Positions 42,718 to 51,796 of a DNA stretch of 64,000 bases are shown here, piece by piece; the first letter of the stretch is position 1; each line of letters starts with the position of its first letter. The stretch is from contig NZ_CP050313.1 in the NCBI RefSeq assembly GCF_011765625.1, positions 3,406,501-3,470,500 on the forward strand. The letters run 5' to 3'. This DNA is from Shewanella aestuarii (GTDB lineage Bacteria; Pseudomonadota; Gammaproteobacteria; Enterobacterales; Shewanellaceae). The translations under genes were made by a program, and so were the position numbers. Below the pieces are notes generated by a model. That model worked only from the letters and a program-made list of their open reading frames with translations, was not told the origin of the DNA and searched no databases.

Positions 42718-44204
42718 CCCCATCTTTGGCGCTGATGTTACAGCTAACTATCTTATTGCCTCTGCTGGCAACCTTTGCAATTGCAGTGACGGGCAAGCAA
42801 CCTAACCTTCGTGAGTCTGTCACCATTATTATCAGTCTTGCGGTTCTTTACTGCGTCATCAATCTCTACCAAGCGCTCAAGACAGGTGCAAGCATTGAGG
42901 TGTCATGGTGGGAGCTTATGCCAGGCTTAGATATAAGCTTTGTTATTGAGCCTCTTGGTATGCTGTTTGCGCTGATTGCCAGTTTTCTGTGGTTAATCAC
43001 CACCATTTATGCCATCGGCTACATGCGTGGTCATCACGAGGAAAATCAAACCCGCTTTTACATCTGTTTTGCTTTAGCCATCAGTGCCGTTATGGGGCTA
43101 GCCTTTTCCGCTAACCTATTTTCACTGTTTATCTTCTACGAAGTACTTACTTTATCAACTTACCCACTCGTTACCCATGCAGGGACTGACAAAGCCAAAC
43201 AAGGTGGTCGTGTCTATCTTGGCATTTTACTCAGCACGTCAGTGGTCTTTTTCCTATTAGCTATTGTATTAACTAGGTTAATTAGCGGCACTCTTGAGTT
43301 TACCGCAGGTGGCGTATTTGACGACAATATTGATACCACCATCGCAGGCGCTATTTTAGTCCTGTTTATATTTGGTATTGGTAAGGCCGCTATCATGCCG
43401 TTTCATCGCTGGCTACCTGCGGCAATGGTTGCCCCTACACCGGTCAGTGCCCTGTTGCATGCTGTTGCAGTAGTAAAAGCGGGAGTATTTACGGTACTGA
43501 AGGTGTGTATTTTTATTTTTGGACTCGACCTGCTACCTCAATTACCTACCACTGAATTTTTACTTTATTTAGCAACCTTCTCAGTTTTAGTCGCCTCTAT
43601 CGTGGCAATGCGACAAGACAACTTAAAAGCCAGACTGGCCTACTCTACCGTCAGTCAATTGGGCTACATCACCATTGGCGCGCTGCTTGCCACCTCATCT
43701 GGGGTTATCGGTAGCTCAATGCATATCGCCTCTCACGCCTTTGGCAAAATCACGCTGTTCTTTTGTGCGGGGGCTATTTTAGTTGCCAGTCATAAATCTA
43801 ACATCAGCGAGATGCGCGGCTTAGGTTATACCATGCCAATTACCATGGGCGCTTTTTTCATTGGCAGCCTGAGTATTATCGGTGTACCACCTGCGGGCGG
43901 AACCTGGAGTAAATGGTTCCTATTGATGGCGACCGTAGAAACAGGCTATTGGGTCGTAATGGTCACCTTAATGCTCAGTTCTTTGCTTAATATTGCTTAT
44001 CTACTGCCGATTCCTTATCACGCATTCTTCCCCGGTAAAGACGCAAAACCAGCCAATAGTGCAATCAAAGAAGCCCCATTACCCTCTTTGATTGCATTAA
44101 CTATCACCACATTCGGCTGCTTGATCATGTTCATCTACCCACAGCCCGTTTATGAATTGGCGCAAGCTATCCTGACTGTATCTGGAGTTAGCCATGGACA
44201 ATAA
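42714..44204 (+). CDS. MrpD/NuoL-like antiporter subunit, copy 2
   Basis: A 496-residue, roughly 14-helix proton_antipo_M protein. Key residues present: Glu in FIFYEVLTLSTYPL, Lys in GIGKAAIMPFHRWLPAAMVAPTPVS, Lys in AVVKAGVFTVLKV, and Lys in HAFGKITLFFCAGAI. The PTPVSALLHA region is of the MrpA/NuoL kind, so this copy may play the role of the MrpA N-terminal half, here separated from the MrpA tail. ATGA overlap with the previous gene; its 3' end overlaps the next gene by 11 bases. Confidence 0.9.
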   Translation: MTPSLALMLQLTILLPLLATFAIAVTGKQPNLRESVTIIISLAVLYCVINLYQALKTGASIEVSWWELMPGLDISFVIEPLGMLFALIASFLWLITTIYAIGYMRGHHEENQTRFYICFALAISAVMGLAFSANLFSLFIFYEVLTLSTYPLVTHAGTDKAKQGGRVYLGILLSTSVVFFLLAIVLTRLISGTLEFTAGGVFDDNIDTTIAGAILVLFIFGIGKAAIMPFHRWLPAAMVAPTPVSALLHAVAVVKAGVFTVLKVCIFIFGLDLLPQLPTTEFLLYLATFSVLVASIVAMRQDNLKARLAYSTVSQLGYITIGALLATSSGVIGSSMHIASHAFGKITLFFCAGAILVASHKSNISEMRGLGYTMPITMGAFFIGSLSIIGVPPAGGTWSKWFLLMATVETGYWVVMVTLMLSSLLNIAYLLPIPYHAFFPGKDAKPANSAIKEAPLPSLIALTITTFGCLIMFIYPQPVYELAQAILTVSGVSHGQ

Positions 44205-44544
44205 AAAGCAATACCTCTTTGATAACCCTAAAAATATTCAGCGTGTTTTATATCTGTTATACGCCTGCTGCGCACTGGTTGTGGTGCTTGATTTTGTGAT
44301 TCATCGTCATGTTGCTCATAGCTGGGAAAACTTACCTATTTTTTATCCTCTCTATGGCTTTGTTGGCTGCGTTATTTTGGTACTTGTCGCAAGCTGGATG
44401 CGAACCTTTATGATACGTCCTGAAGACTATTATGGCCCCGTAGAACAACCTGATGACAGCAAGATTGAAAGAGTAGACGTCAGTAATGGCCACACCGAAG
44501 AAGCTAACAATAACAATATAGGTGATCGCAATGTGGATGCTTGA
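44194..44544 (+). CDS. Small two-helix membrane protein of antiporter operon
   Basis: A 116-residue protein with two membrane helices (about residues 17-37 and 46-66) and a hydrophilic, acidic, Asn-rich C-terminal tail with DYYGPVEQPDD. It begins inside the preceding antiporter gene and overlaps the next, so it is certainly co-translated. I do not recognise a named family. By position and topology it could be an added structural subunit joining the second and third antiporter modules. That is inference only. Confidence 0.8.
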   Translation: MDNKKQYLFDNPKNIQRVLYLLYACCALVVVLDFVIHRHVAHSWENLPIFYPLYGFVGCVILVLVASWMRTFMIRPEDYYGPVEQPDDSKIERVDVSNGHTEEANNNNIGDRNVDA

Positions 44545-46231
44545 GTTACCGCCCTTTGTCCTGTTTTTAATTGGCGGATTGATTGCTGCAACAACCCGTG
44601 GAAAACTGCGCGGAGCATTAATGATAGCCATTATTGTTATCAGCGGGTTGCACCTGTGGACCGTACCGGAGGGAATCCACCTACAGTTAACGTTTTTAGA
44701 CTATGAACTGATTCCCTACCGAGCAGACAAATTAAGCCTAATGTTTGGCTACATTTTTCATATTGCGGCATTAATCGGCATTATTTATTCTTTGCACGTT
44801 AAAGATACCGTTCAGCAAGTGGCGACCATGTTTTACGCGGGCAGCGCTATTGGCGCAGTGTTTGCTGGTGACTTGCTGACGTTATTTGTGTTTTGGGAGC
44901 TACTGGCATTTACTTCAGTCTTTTTGATTTGGGCTCGTCGAACTTCTCGTGCTTACAGTGCTGGTATGCGCTACCTCATCATGCAAGTACTTTCGGGAGT
45001 TATTTTGCTGGTAGGTGCGCTGTTTCATATCGCAGAAACTGGCAGTGTCAGTTTTGATTTTATCGGATTAGAAGGCATTGCGGGTTGGCTTATATTTATT
45101 GCCTTTGGCATTAAATGCGCCTTTCCTTTTGCACACACTTGGCTTACCGACGCCTACCCTGAAGCCACACCAACTGGCACTGTTATTCTCAGTGCTTTTA
45201 CCACTAAAGTGGCCGTTTATGCACTGGCTCGAGCCTACCCCGGCACAGAGCTATTAATTTATATTGGCGCAGCCATGACCTGCTTCCCCATCTTTTTTGC
45301 CGTTATTGAAAACGACTTACGACGGGTACTGGCATACAGCCTAATTAACCAAGTGGGCTTTATGGTGGTTGGCATTGGTATCGGCACTTCGCTGGCATTA
45401 AATGGGGCGGTGTCCCATGCCTTTAACGATGTCATCTTTAAAGGCTTACTATTTATGAGCATGGGTGCGGTATTGCATATGACGGGGCGAATAAATGGCT
45501 CCGATCTTGGCGGCCTTTATAAAACCATGCCTAAAACCACTATATTGTGTATTGTCGGTGCGGCCTCTATCTCAGCATTCCCACTGTTTAGCGGTTTTGT
45601 CAGTAAATCGATGGTAATGACTGCCGCCATTGAAACCGGCCATGACTGGGTTTGGTTAATGCTATTGTTTGCCTCGGCAGGGGTATTCCATCACGCAGGC
45701 ATCAAGATCCCTTATTTTGCGTTTTTTGCCCATGACTCAGGCATTAAGGCCAATGATCCGCCAAACAATATGTTATTTGCCATGTTCATTGCGGCCTGCC
45801 TATGTATCGGTATTGGTATCTACCCTGCTGCACTTTATTCATTGCTGCCATATGACACTGGTTACAATCCTTATGATGCGACCCACGTACTTGCTCAAAC
45901 ACAGCTGTTATTATTCTCAGCACTGGCCTTTGTGTGGTTAAACCTTAAAGGTAAATACCCACCAGAACTACGCTCAACCCACCTTGATGTAGATTGGGTG
46001 TATAGACGCTTAGTGCCGAATGCTTTGCAGCGTATGTTTAGCGTAATTTGGCGAGTCGACGGAGAGGTTCGTCAATCAATACGTGGCAAACTTAGCCAAT
46101 GTCAGGCGTTTTTAGCACGCCAATACAAAGGAGGCGGTAGCTTTATTTCTAGCGACTACCCCTCTGGCAATATGGTGCTTTGGGTGGCGGTTATTTTGGC
46201 AACGTATCTTTTTATTGGCTTTGTGAAATAG
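44531..46231 (+). CDS. MrpD/NuoN-like antiporter subunit, copy 3
   Basis: A 566-residue proton_antipo_M protein, longer than the other two copies because of a C-terminal extension (about 470-566: VDWVYRRLVPNALQRM, an amphipathic region, then a final helix MVLWVAVILATYLFIGF) like the lateral helix region of NuoL or MbhH types. Functional residues: Glu in LFVFWELLAFTSVFL, Lys in FGIKCAFPFAHTWLTDAYPEA, Lys in FTTKVAVYALARA, Lys in FNDVIFKGLLFMSMG. ATG 44531 has AGGTGA five bases before it; GTG 44522 and ATG 44537 are alternatives. Last gene of the operon. Confidence 0.9.
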   Translation: MWMLELPPFVLFLIGGLIAATTRGKLRGALMIAIIVISGLHLWTVPEGIHLQLTFLDYELIPYRADKLSLMFGYIFHIAALIGIIYSLHVKDTVQQVATMFYAGSAIGAVFAGDLLTLFVFWELLAFTSVFLIWARRTSRAYSAGMRYLIMQVLSGVILLVGALFHIAETGSVSFDFIGLEGIAGWLIFIAFGIKCAFPFAHTWLTDAYPEATPTGTVILSAFTTKVAVYALARAYPGTELLIYIGAAMTCFPIFFAVIENDLRRVLAYSLINQVGFMVVGIGIGTSLALNGAVSHAFNDVIFKGLLFMSMGAVLHMTGRINGSDLGGLYKTMPKTTILCIVGAASISAFPLFSGFVSKSMVMTAAIETGHDWVWLMLLFASAGVFHHAGIKIPYFAFFAHDSGIKANDPPNNMLFAMFIAACLCIGIGIYPAALYSLLPYDTGYNPYDATHVLAQTQLLLFSALAFVWLNLKGKYPPELRSTHLDVDWVYRRLVPNALQRMFSVIWRVDGEVRQSIRGKLSQCQAFLARQYKGGGSFISSDYPSGNMVLWVAVILATYLFIGFVK

Positions 46232-46252
46232 CCAGATTAATCATGTTCCAAG

Positions 46253-46289
46253 CTAGCCTGTTTACTAACGACACTGGTAAATAGGCTAG
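46253..46289. repeat. Inverted repeat after antiporter operon
   Basis: Arms CTAGCCTGTTTAC and GTAAATAGGCTAG pair over 13 positions with one G-T pair, 22 bases after the last antiporter gene. There is no T run on either side, so it is either an unusual terminator or an RNA-stabilising hairpin. Confidence 0.5.
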
Positions 46290-46478
46290 ATTGATAATCA
46301 TAAAGTTGCTAAATGACACCTTTTGAAATATTACTTGATAGAAAACGATTTAGGACAGAGAAAATTTGGCTCAACGCTAAACTAGCCGCCAAAGTCTACA
46401 CCACAGTAGTTTATATTGACTAGCTAGGTCACTCGGTCATAAGGGCATACTGTACCCCTGATATCAAACTAACACGAT

Positions 46479-46523
46479 TAGGCTGACTCAGAATTCAGAA
46501 ATACGCCGATCTGAGTTAGCCTA
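46479..46523. repeat. Inverted repeat beside small secreted-protein gene
   Basis: Arms TAGGCTGACTCAG (46479-46491) and CTGAGTTAGCCTA (46511-46523) match at 12 of 13 positions with a 19-base loop. It sits just downstream of the minus-strand gene ending at 46536. No T run, so it is not a classical terminator. The remaining gap 46290-46478 shows nothing else. Confidence 0.5.
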
Positions 46524-46535
46524 GTTACTCATCAG

Positions 46536-46868
46536 TTAATTTAAATACCTAAGAGCCAATACTTTTCTTAAACTTTCGCATCGCTTTGCCGTTAACGGCT
46601 TACCTAAGTAGGTACCGGTATCTTCAATACCTTTACTGATTGCAATCGCTTTTATTTTGCCTGATTCTAAATTATTCAACTCTCTGAAAAGTAATACGCT
46701 AAGAAAATTATAATTATCTTTATTTTCTTTGGTTGCGAAATGCGTTGAGCAGTATTTCATGGTTCCCGCATTTACCCCTAGAGATGCAGAATCGCTAAGA
46801 ATGTCAGCCGATGTAGAAAATGACAGCATAGATGCTGCGAACAGTGAAAATGCAATAATTTTGTTCAT
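46536..46868 (-). CDS. Small secreted protein, unknown
   Basis: A 110-residue protein with a clear signal peptide (residues 1-21, ending STS-AD). The mature part of about 89 residues has two Cys (CSTHFATKENKD and KRCESLRKV) that could form a disulfide in the periplasm, and is otherwise helical and basic. ATG 46868 is preceded by a GAGG-type site (TGAGGCC). I do not recognise the family. It stands alone, converging on the antiporter operon. Confidence 0.65.
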   Translation of the reverse strand: MNKIIAFSLFAASMLSFSTSADILSDSASLGVNAGTMKYCSTHFATKENKDNYNFLSVLLFRELNNLESGKIKAIAISKGIEDTGTYLGKPLTAKRCESLRKVLALRYLN

Positions 46869-47311
46869 TGTAAGGCCTCAGGTAATGGGATAAGAAAAAG
46901 ACGCATTGTCGAAATAAAAAACAATTACATCAATTAGTTCATTATAGGGGATGCAAGTGGTTGTCGCCTGTCTTTATTTTATGATGGGGTAACGCGATAA
47001 AAAATACGAAGATAAATAGAGATAAAGTCTGAGCTCCCCACTTATCATTACAGCGACGATAATTAAGCGGTATTTGGTAAAACGTGTTTCACATTGATGA
47101 CAATTACTCGTGGTAATTTTTGTTAAACGATGAATTTGATCACCAATTACCATCCCCCCCTCTCAAGAATTTAGCGTAATTTATTATCATTTTTTGCAAA
47201 ACATCTTAAGACTCCCGCCCTAATTATAGATATATGCCTCAACAAGCGAATTTAGTAAATTAGCGGTTTATATCACAATATACCCAACATAAATTGCTGT
47301 AACTCATTGCC
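46869..47311. other. Divergent intergenic region
   Basis: This gap carries promoters for the small secreted protein (leftward) and the Cys/His-rich protein (rightward). A C-rich stretch ACCATCCCCCCCTC lies near 47150. No recognised copper-regulator box was found by eye. Confidence 0.4.
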
Positions 47312-47746
47312 GTGATAAACTCTATTTTGTTAACCAAATGGAATAGTAAAGACTTGCGAAACATTATTCATATCTTCGTCGTTTTCGCCTTGCTTATGCA
47401 GGGGGCTTTTGCACAACCTTTAAGCCATACCTCGCAAAACCTTATGTCTGATACTCTTGTAGCCAAATCAGATTGTCACAAACATGAAAAACCTGAAACA
47501 CACTTGAACGCATCTCACTCTTGCTGCAGCCAAAGTAATCACTTGGCATCAATCAATCCAATCAATGACAAGTCAGAAAATTGCGATTGCTGTGGCCAAT
47601 GTCAACTTCCTAGCTCATCATCAATCATAGGATTAGTTTCAGCTTTCATTTTTGATACCTTAATTACAAGTTCGGCTATGTCGACAGATTTAGTCACATT
47701 CAATTCATACATTAAAAGTGTACCCACACCACCTCCAACCGCATAA
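47312..47746 (+). CDS. Cys/His-rich exported protein, possibly metal-related
   Basis: A 144-residue protein starting at GTG 47312. A hydrophobic segment (about residues 18-35, ending GAFAQP) looks like a signal peptide. The mature part is rich in possible metal ligands: CHKHEKPETHLNASHSCC and CDCCGQCQ, followed by a second hydrophobic stretch (about 106-122) and a Pro-rich end. The pattern is reminiscent of CopL/DUF2946-type copper-related proteins, and the next gene is a CueP-like copper protein 156 bases on, which supports a role in metal handling. Exact family is not certain, and the start lacks a strong ribosome site. Confidence 0.6.
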   Translation: MINSILLTKWNSKDLRNIIHIFVVFALLMQGAFAQPLSHTSQNLMSDTLVAKSDCHKHEKPETHLNASHSCCSQSNHLASINPINDKSENCDCCGQCQLPSSSSIIGLVSAFIFDTLITSSAMSTDLVTFNSYIKSVPTPPPTA

Positions 47747-47902
47747 ATATACCTTACGGTTCATTTTCAAAAATGCTTTGGTCGTCACCACTGCATAAAA
47801 TCATCTTATATTTATTAAAAATTGATATGTTTTTCAGCTTATTAGCCTCTTATTAATGCCAAAGCCATATCACTAAATAGCAAATTAATTTTAGGAATTA
47901 CC

Positions 47903-48520
47903 ATGTTTAAAAAAGTATTATTTAGCAGCCTTATTTTATTTTTTATGACAGCCTGCTCACAGGTCAACGACACCGATATTCAAGCCAAAGCGTTTAGTCA
48001 ACTTGACCACAAACAAGCCGTTTTACAAGGGCATAAATGGTACAAAAATGACCAAGGCATTGTTGTACGCGTTCATCCTGATAAAGTCACTGCAACTTTC
48101 GCCAATGGTAAGCAAGCTGATGTTGCCATTCCAGAAGATAAGTTTCTTCTATCAATCGCCCCTTGGATAACCTACACCCACCCATGTGGCAATCATGTTC
48201 CAACGGGTTGCACTGGTGAGCTCATCGGCGAAGAAATGCATATGTCAGCTGTGGATGTTGAAACAGGCGAAGAACTGATGAATCAAATGGTAACCCTTCA
48301 ACATGATGGTTTTATCGATTTCTGGGTACCTCGTAATCGCAAACTGGAGTTCACTTTCCACCACGGTGACAAAAACGGAGTATGGCGCGAAGCGAAAGAA
48401 GTATTAACAACCAATTTAAATAGCCGTACTTGCATCACTACCATGCAGCTAGTGGCAATGAATGAAACCACTCCAACAGTAACTCACCAAGAAGCATCAG
48501 CCCACCATAAACACCACTAG
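47903..48520 (+). CDS. cueP: CueP-family periplasmic copper-binding lipoprotein
   Basis: A 205-residue exported protein. The signal ends TACS with the Cys near residue 18, so it is probably lipidated. The core matches CueP of Salmonella: HPCGNHVPTGCTGEL, then DGFIDFWVPRNRKLEF, and CITTMQL near the end, which contain the Cys and His copper ligands. A His-rich tail (AHHKHH) is extra. CueP stores or delivers Cu in the periplasm and supports copper tolerance and superoxide dismutase metallation. ATG 47903 has TAGGAATT upstream. It follows a Cys/His-rich gene; no cueR or copA is in view. Confidence 0.85.
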   Translation: MFKKVLFSSLILFFMTACSQVNDTDIQAKAFSQLDHKQAVLQGHKWYKNDQGIVVRVHPDKVTATFANGKQADVAIPEDKFLLSIAPWITYTHPCGNHVPTGCTGELIGEEMHMSAVDVETGEELMNQMVTLQHDGFIDFWVPRNRKLEFTFHHGDKNGVWREAKEVLTTNLNSRTCITTMQLVAMNETTPTVTHQEASAHHKHH

Positions 48521-48791
48521 TAATAAATGGCCGATGTAAGCTTATACACTTACATCGGCACATAAATTAATTGCCTAACTTGCAATAAAAGGAATAAATG
48601 AGTCATGAATATTCCTCATTTTTCACCTATTCATGATTTTTATTTATCTTTTGTGGGGACTTGTTAAACCCGCCCCCAATTATCCTTCAACAACCTATAC
48701 TGCTAACCTTTTGAGTTAAATTTTGTTCTAACAGATTTATGAACACGTATATGCTGTACTCACCCACTATCTGATTTATCAAGAGGTACAT

Positions 48792-49631
48792 TTGGCTACA
48801 CGGCATTCATTATTGCATCACCAACGTCATTTTGAACGCATTGGCCCTGATTACCGTCAGGGTGAGTCAGTGAGCTTTTTAGATATTAAACACACCTTTG
48901 GCCTGAAGCATATTCGCGTAGGCAAATGGGTTAATCGCACCGAATCGGCCTTAGCTGCTAATTTAATATTTGATGCATTGGCAGACTTAGCCAATATTTT
49001 ACGTGTGCCACCAGAGTTAATTGGTCTTCGTGGTAGCTTACGCTTTGCGTTTGGGCATGGTGGGCAAAAAGGCGTACAGGCACATTACTCACCAGCTTAC
49101 CGAGAATTAGCGTTAGCCAAAAATGCAGGCGCTGGCGCACTAGCCCATGAGTTTTGGCATGCGTTTGACCATTACATTGCCGACAAAATGTATCACAACG
49201 ACAGCCTACTCGATCCTTATCACCTTAACCCCTACGTGTGCGCCAGTGACCATTGGTTAGCAGATAAACCAATGATAAACCATCCGCTTAATCAGCAATT
49301 ATCGAAGTTGTTTGAGGTTACTTTACTCAGCAACAACAGCCAACACCCCAGCGATTATGTGCGCTGCGCCATTGCACTTGATAAACAGCAACAAAGCTTA
49401 TACTTTGCCAAACCCACTGAAATGATGGCCCGCGCCTTTGAAGCCAGTATTGAAATGTACTCGCAAACACATGCCGCTATCGCCAACCCATATTTGGTTA
49501 ACAGCACCATTAATTCACCCTTAGCAAAATTGGGCGCTTACCCTGACGCAACCCATTGCGCCGCCATTTACCAAGCCATCATGGCTTATTTTGAACCCTT
49601 AGGGAGTGCATTTGATAAACAAGGGCGTTAG
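48792..49631 (+). CDS. CLCA_X / LPD1-like protein with HExxH motif
   Basis: A 279-residue cytoplasmic protein starting at TTG 48792, preceded by AGAGG at good spacing. The central segment ELALAKNAGAGALAHEFWHAF carries HEFWH at about residues 119-123, followed by DHYI. This looks like the LPD1-type domain found in large mobile-element polyproteins and in the CLCA_X family, and suggests a zinc metallopeptidase fold. Downstream KPTEMMARAFEASIE also recalls LPD1 proteins, where a Glu supplies the third metal ligand. No signal peptide. The substrate is unknown. The location beside AbiE and gene debris suggests an accessory region. Confidence 0.6.
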   Translation: MATRHSLLHHQRHFERIGPDYRQGESVSFLDIKHTFGLKHIRVGKWVNRTESALAANLIFDALADLANILRVPPELIGLRGSLRFAFGHGGQKGVQAHYSPAYRELALAKNAGAGALAHEFWHAFDHYIADKMYHNDSLLDPYHLNPYVCASDHWLADKPMINHPLNQQLSKLFEVTLLSNNSQHPSDYVRCAIALDKQQQSLYFAKPTEMMARAFEASIEMYSQTHAAIANPYLVNSTINSPLAKLGAYPDATHCAAIYQAIMAYFEPLGSAFDKQGR

Positions 49632-50097
49632 AAAACATAGACAGCTATTGTGATTGTTAACAGGGTGCTTAGTGATTAGCTAAAACTCACAACCGAATTT
49701 GGTCAGCTATTTCATGGCCCAGTAGGTTCACTGCAAGAGCTAACACAATACTGTGAGCATTTACAAAAGCGGCGACGGCACTTCGCCACAAGCTGCCAGT
49801 ATTTTCAATAAATGGGTATGTTTAACAGGTTCTTCTGAGCCTATATCAACAGCGATATCAACCAAGCAAATCGAATAATCTAATCATTCCTCCAGCATTC
49901 AAGCATGGACTGATTTGTAATGGCTTAATAACGGCAAATATGAGCTGAATACACCGAAATACCATCAGTTCTTACTAACTCAATGTACTCCCACAATCCA
50001 ACAACCGCTCAGTCAGGTGAGTTCGCTTGCGTGCACGGCAAAGGTCTTATGTTATTGATTAATGATGGCTGTCTTATTATTTTTGGTTAACTAAGTA
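49632..50097. other. Intergenic region with possible gene debris
   Basis: No intact gene. A plus-strand stretch near 49690-49800 reads TEFGQLFHGPVGSLQELTQY and then breaks at a stop, which may be the remains of a coding sequence. Otherwise unremarkable. It borders the AbiE module on its 3' side. Confidence 0.4.
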
Positions 50098-51126
50098 TCA
50101 AACAAAGAATGTTTTGTTTGCATGAACTTCGATAACCTTTACTTGTTCAATTAATTTTTCATAGGTATGAGGCAACGCTCCTCCGGGGAACATATCACTC
50201 ATTTTTTCCCAGTCACTTCGGTAGTGAGAATCCATGTCTTCACAATCAGGACACAATTTCAGTGGCCCCTGACGAGCAGTGTCACATGATTCTTGATGAG
50301 TTTTATAATTAGCGTCAGAGAAATCAACATGATTAAAAAAGAGAGCACTTTGTTGATGCCAATTGGGATAGGCTGAACTAAGCTGAACAATATCAAATAA
50401 ATGCCGAGCGTACTTATCCTGAATCTTTTTTTGAGTCAAATTGGTATGCACACCAAACATTTTTTCAAGCATCGTTCTAACAGGAGCTAACGCTACCACC
50501 TCAAACGGCTCATCATATAAGCTGTCTATCGACTCTCCCAACATATGTTGGATTTGAACAGTCTCTGTTGGATTGTCGTCGGACAAACCTCCTGTTTCAA
50601 GGAGAACCCTTGGTAACACGCCAGTACCGTATTCACCTTCCCCAAGCGCTAAGGGGTAATAAATACCGATATCAAGACCATTATCTTCGATCTTGAGACT
50701 AATTGAAGAATCAAACTTTTTTAACTCTTGGGACACTTCGTCAAACAACGTCTCAGCAACAAACTTTTTAGCCGTATCTTGTATTTGATTAGCTGCCTGC
50801 TGTAATTTTTTTCGACTGATTCCTTCTTGTTTAATTACAGCATTGTGACCAAGCAGATCCAAAGAGAGAGATAAATCTATATCTTCAGACATTCTGTTTA
50901 TCACATTAAAACATTTTGATAATGACGTTCCGCCTTTAAAAACAAAGGGGTTAGGAGACCTACCCGATAGTTTAGGTGCTATTGCTAAATACAGTACCTT
51001 CAGAGTAATTGTTACCCAATAATCCTTTTCAATAATGTAAGCAGGTAAATTACTTGCGTGTTGTTCTTGAGCAGCAAGTAGCGCTTCTCTTCTTGCTTCA
51101 AAATCAAGATTTAGAAACTCGCTCAT
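50098..51126 (-). CDS. AbiEii/AbiGii-family nucleotidyltransferase toxin
   Basis: A 342-residue toxin of a type IV toxin-antitoxin / abortive phage infection system. The nucleotidyltransferase signature is clear: FKGGTSLSK (residues 63-71) followed by MSEDIDLSL (79-87), the GS/DxD pair that binds nucleotide and metal. Further conserved segments are APVRTMLEKMFGVH and KYARHLFDIVQL. Characterised AbiEii/MenT relatives inhibit growth by adding nucleotides, in the MenT case to tRNA ends. It overlaps the antitoxin gene by 23 bases and is translated after it. Length is at the upper end for the family. Phage defence is known for the family and inferred here. Confidence 0.88.
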   Translation of the reverse strand: MSEFLNLDFEARREALLAAQEQHASNLPAYIIEKDYWVTITLKVLYLAIAPKLSGRSPNPFVFKGGTSLSKCFNVINRMSEDIDLSLSLDLLGHNAVIKQEGISRKKLQQAANQIQDTAKKFVAETLFDEVSQELKKFDSSISLKIEDNGLDIGIYYPLALGEGEYGTGVLPRVLLETGGLSDDNPTETVQIQHMLGESIDSLYDEPFEVVALAPVRTMLEKMFGVHTNLTQKKIQDKYARHLFDIVQLSSAYPNWHQQSALFFNHVDFSDANYKTHQESCDTARQGPLKLCPDCEDMDSHYRSDWEKMSDMFPGGALPHTYEKLIEQVKVIEVHANKTFFV

Positions 51127-51796
51127 CCACTTCTTTCCTTTCGAGAGATTCAGAAATCCATTTCATTGAACGAGGTAGAGCGCTAATGAATTTGGTTTGT
51201 ACTTTTGGTTCTAGCATTGATCTAAACTTAAGCTTTAATTCATCTTCATAGAGTTTAAATCCCGACTTATCTAAATACGAAAATGCACTCCATAAAATCA
51301 GAGCTTTATTTTTCGTATTTTCTTCTTTCACATTAAAATGAGAAACAAAAAATTTAAAAGACTCTTTATATTCAAATTTAACGTTTTTAACATCTATTTT
51401 CGCACGTACACGCTCTGAAATGATAAAACTCTTCACCATCGAAAGCTGTGTATCCAAGCCAAGAGCATTGACCGCTGTGACACCAGCTGGGGCAATAGTC
51501 GCATCTTTGTTTTTAGCAATAGCTGCTACAAGTTCTTTTGTCTCGATAGGTAAACGCCCAAAACGACTTTGTTTTGGTCTGTAGTAAACGCCATTTGAAA
51601 TTCGAATAATTTCCTTTCTCTTCGTCATGCGACTTAGAGCACTTGCTATTGCATCACTCTGATCATCGCCCAACTTTTTCTTTTTCAAAATTTGTTTAGT
51701 TGTAAATGCTTTTCCAAACTGCAAATGATAGACATAGTTCCTCACCAATGAAGATACATCATTTCTTGATTTTACTTTTGCATCTAAAGCAGCCAT
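51104..51796 (-). CDS. AbiEi-type antitoxin/repressor (DUF6088 family)
   Basis: A 230-residue protein starting MAALDAK at ATG 51796, with GGGGG about nine bases upstream; the frame opens at 51820. The N-terminal 75 residues form a winged-helix domain (ALSRMTKRKEIIRISNGVYY) and the rest is the AbiEi C-terminal antitoxin region (IAPAGVTAVNALGLD). As in other AbiE systems it comes first in the operon, should repress it by binding inverted repeats upstream, and counteracts the toxin. I saw no strong pair of inverted repeats in the 100 bases before it. AT-rich codon use relative to neighbours fits acquisition. Confidence 0.82.
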   Translation of the reverse strand: MAALDAKVKSRNDVSSLVRNYVYHLQFGKAFTTKQILKKKKLGDDQSDAIASALSRMTKRKEIIRISNGVYYRPKQSRFGRLPIETKELVAAIAKNKDATIAPAGVTAVNALGLDTQLSMVKSFIISERVRAKIDVKNVKFEYKESFKFFVSHFNVKEENTKNKALILWSAFSYLDKSGFKLYEDELKLKFRSMLEPKVQTKFISALPRSMKWISESLERKEVDERVSKS

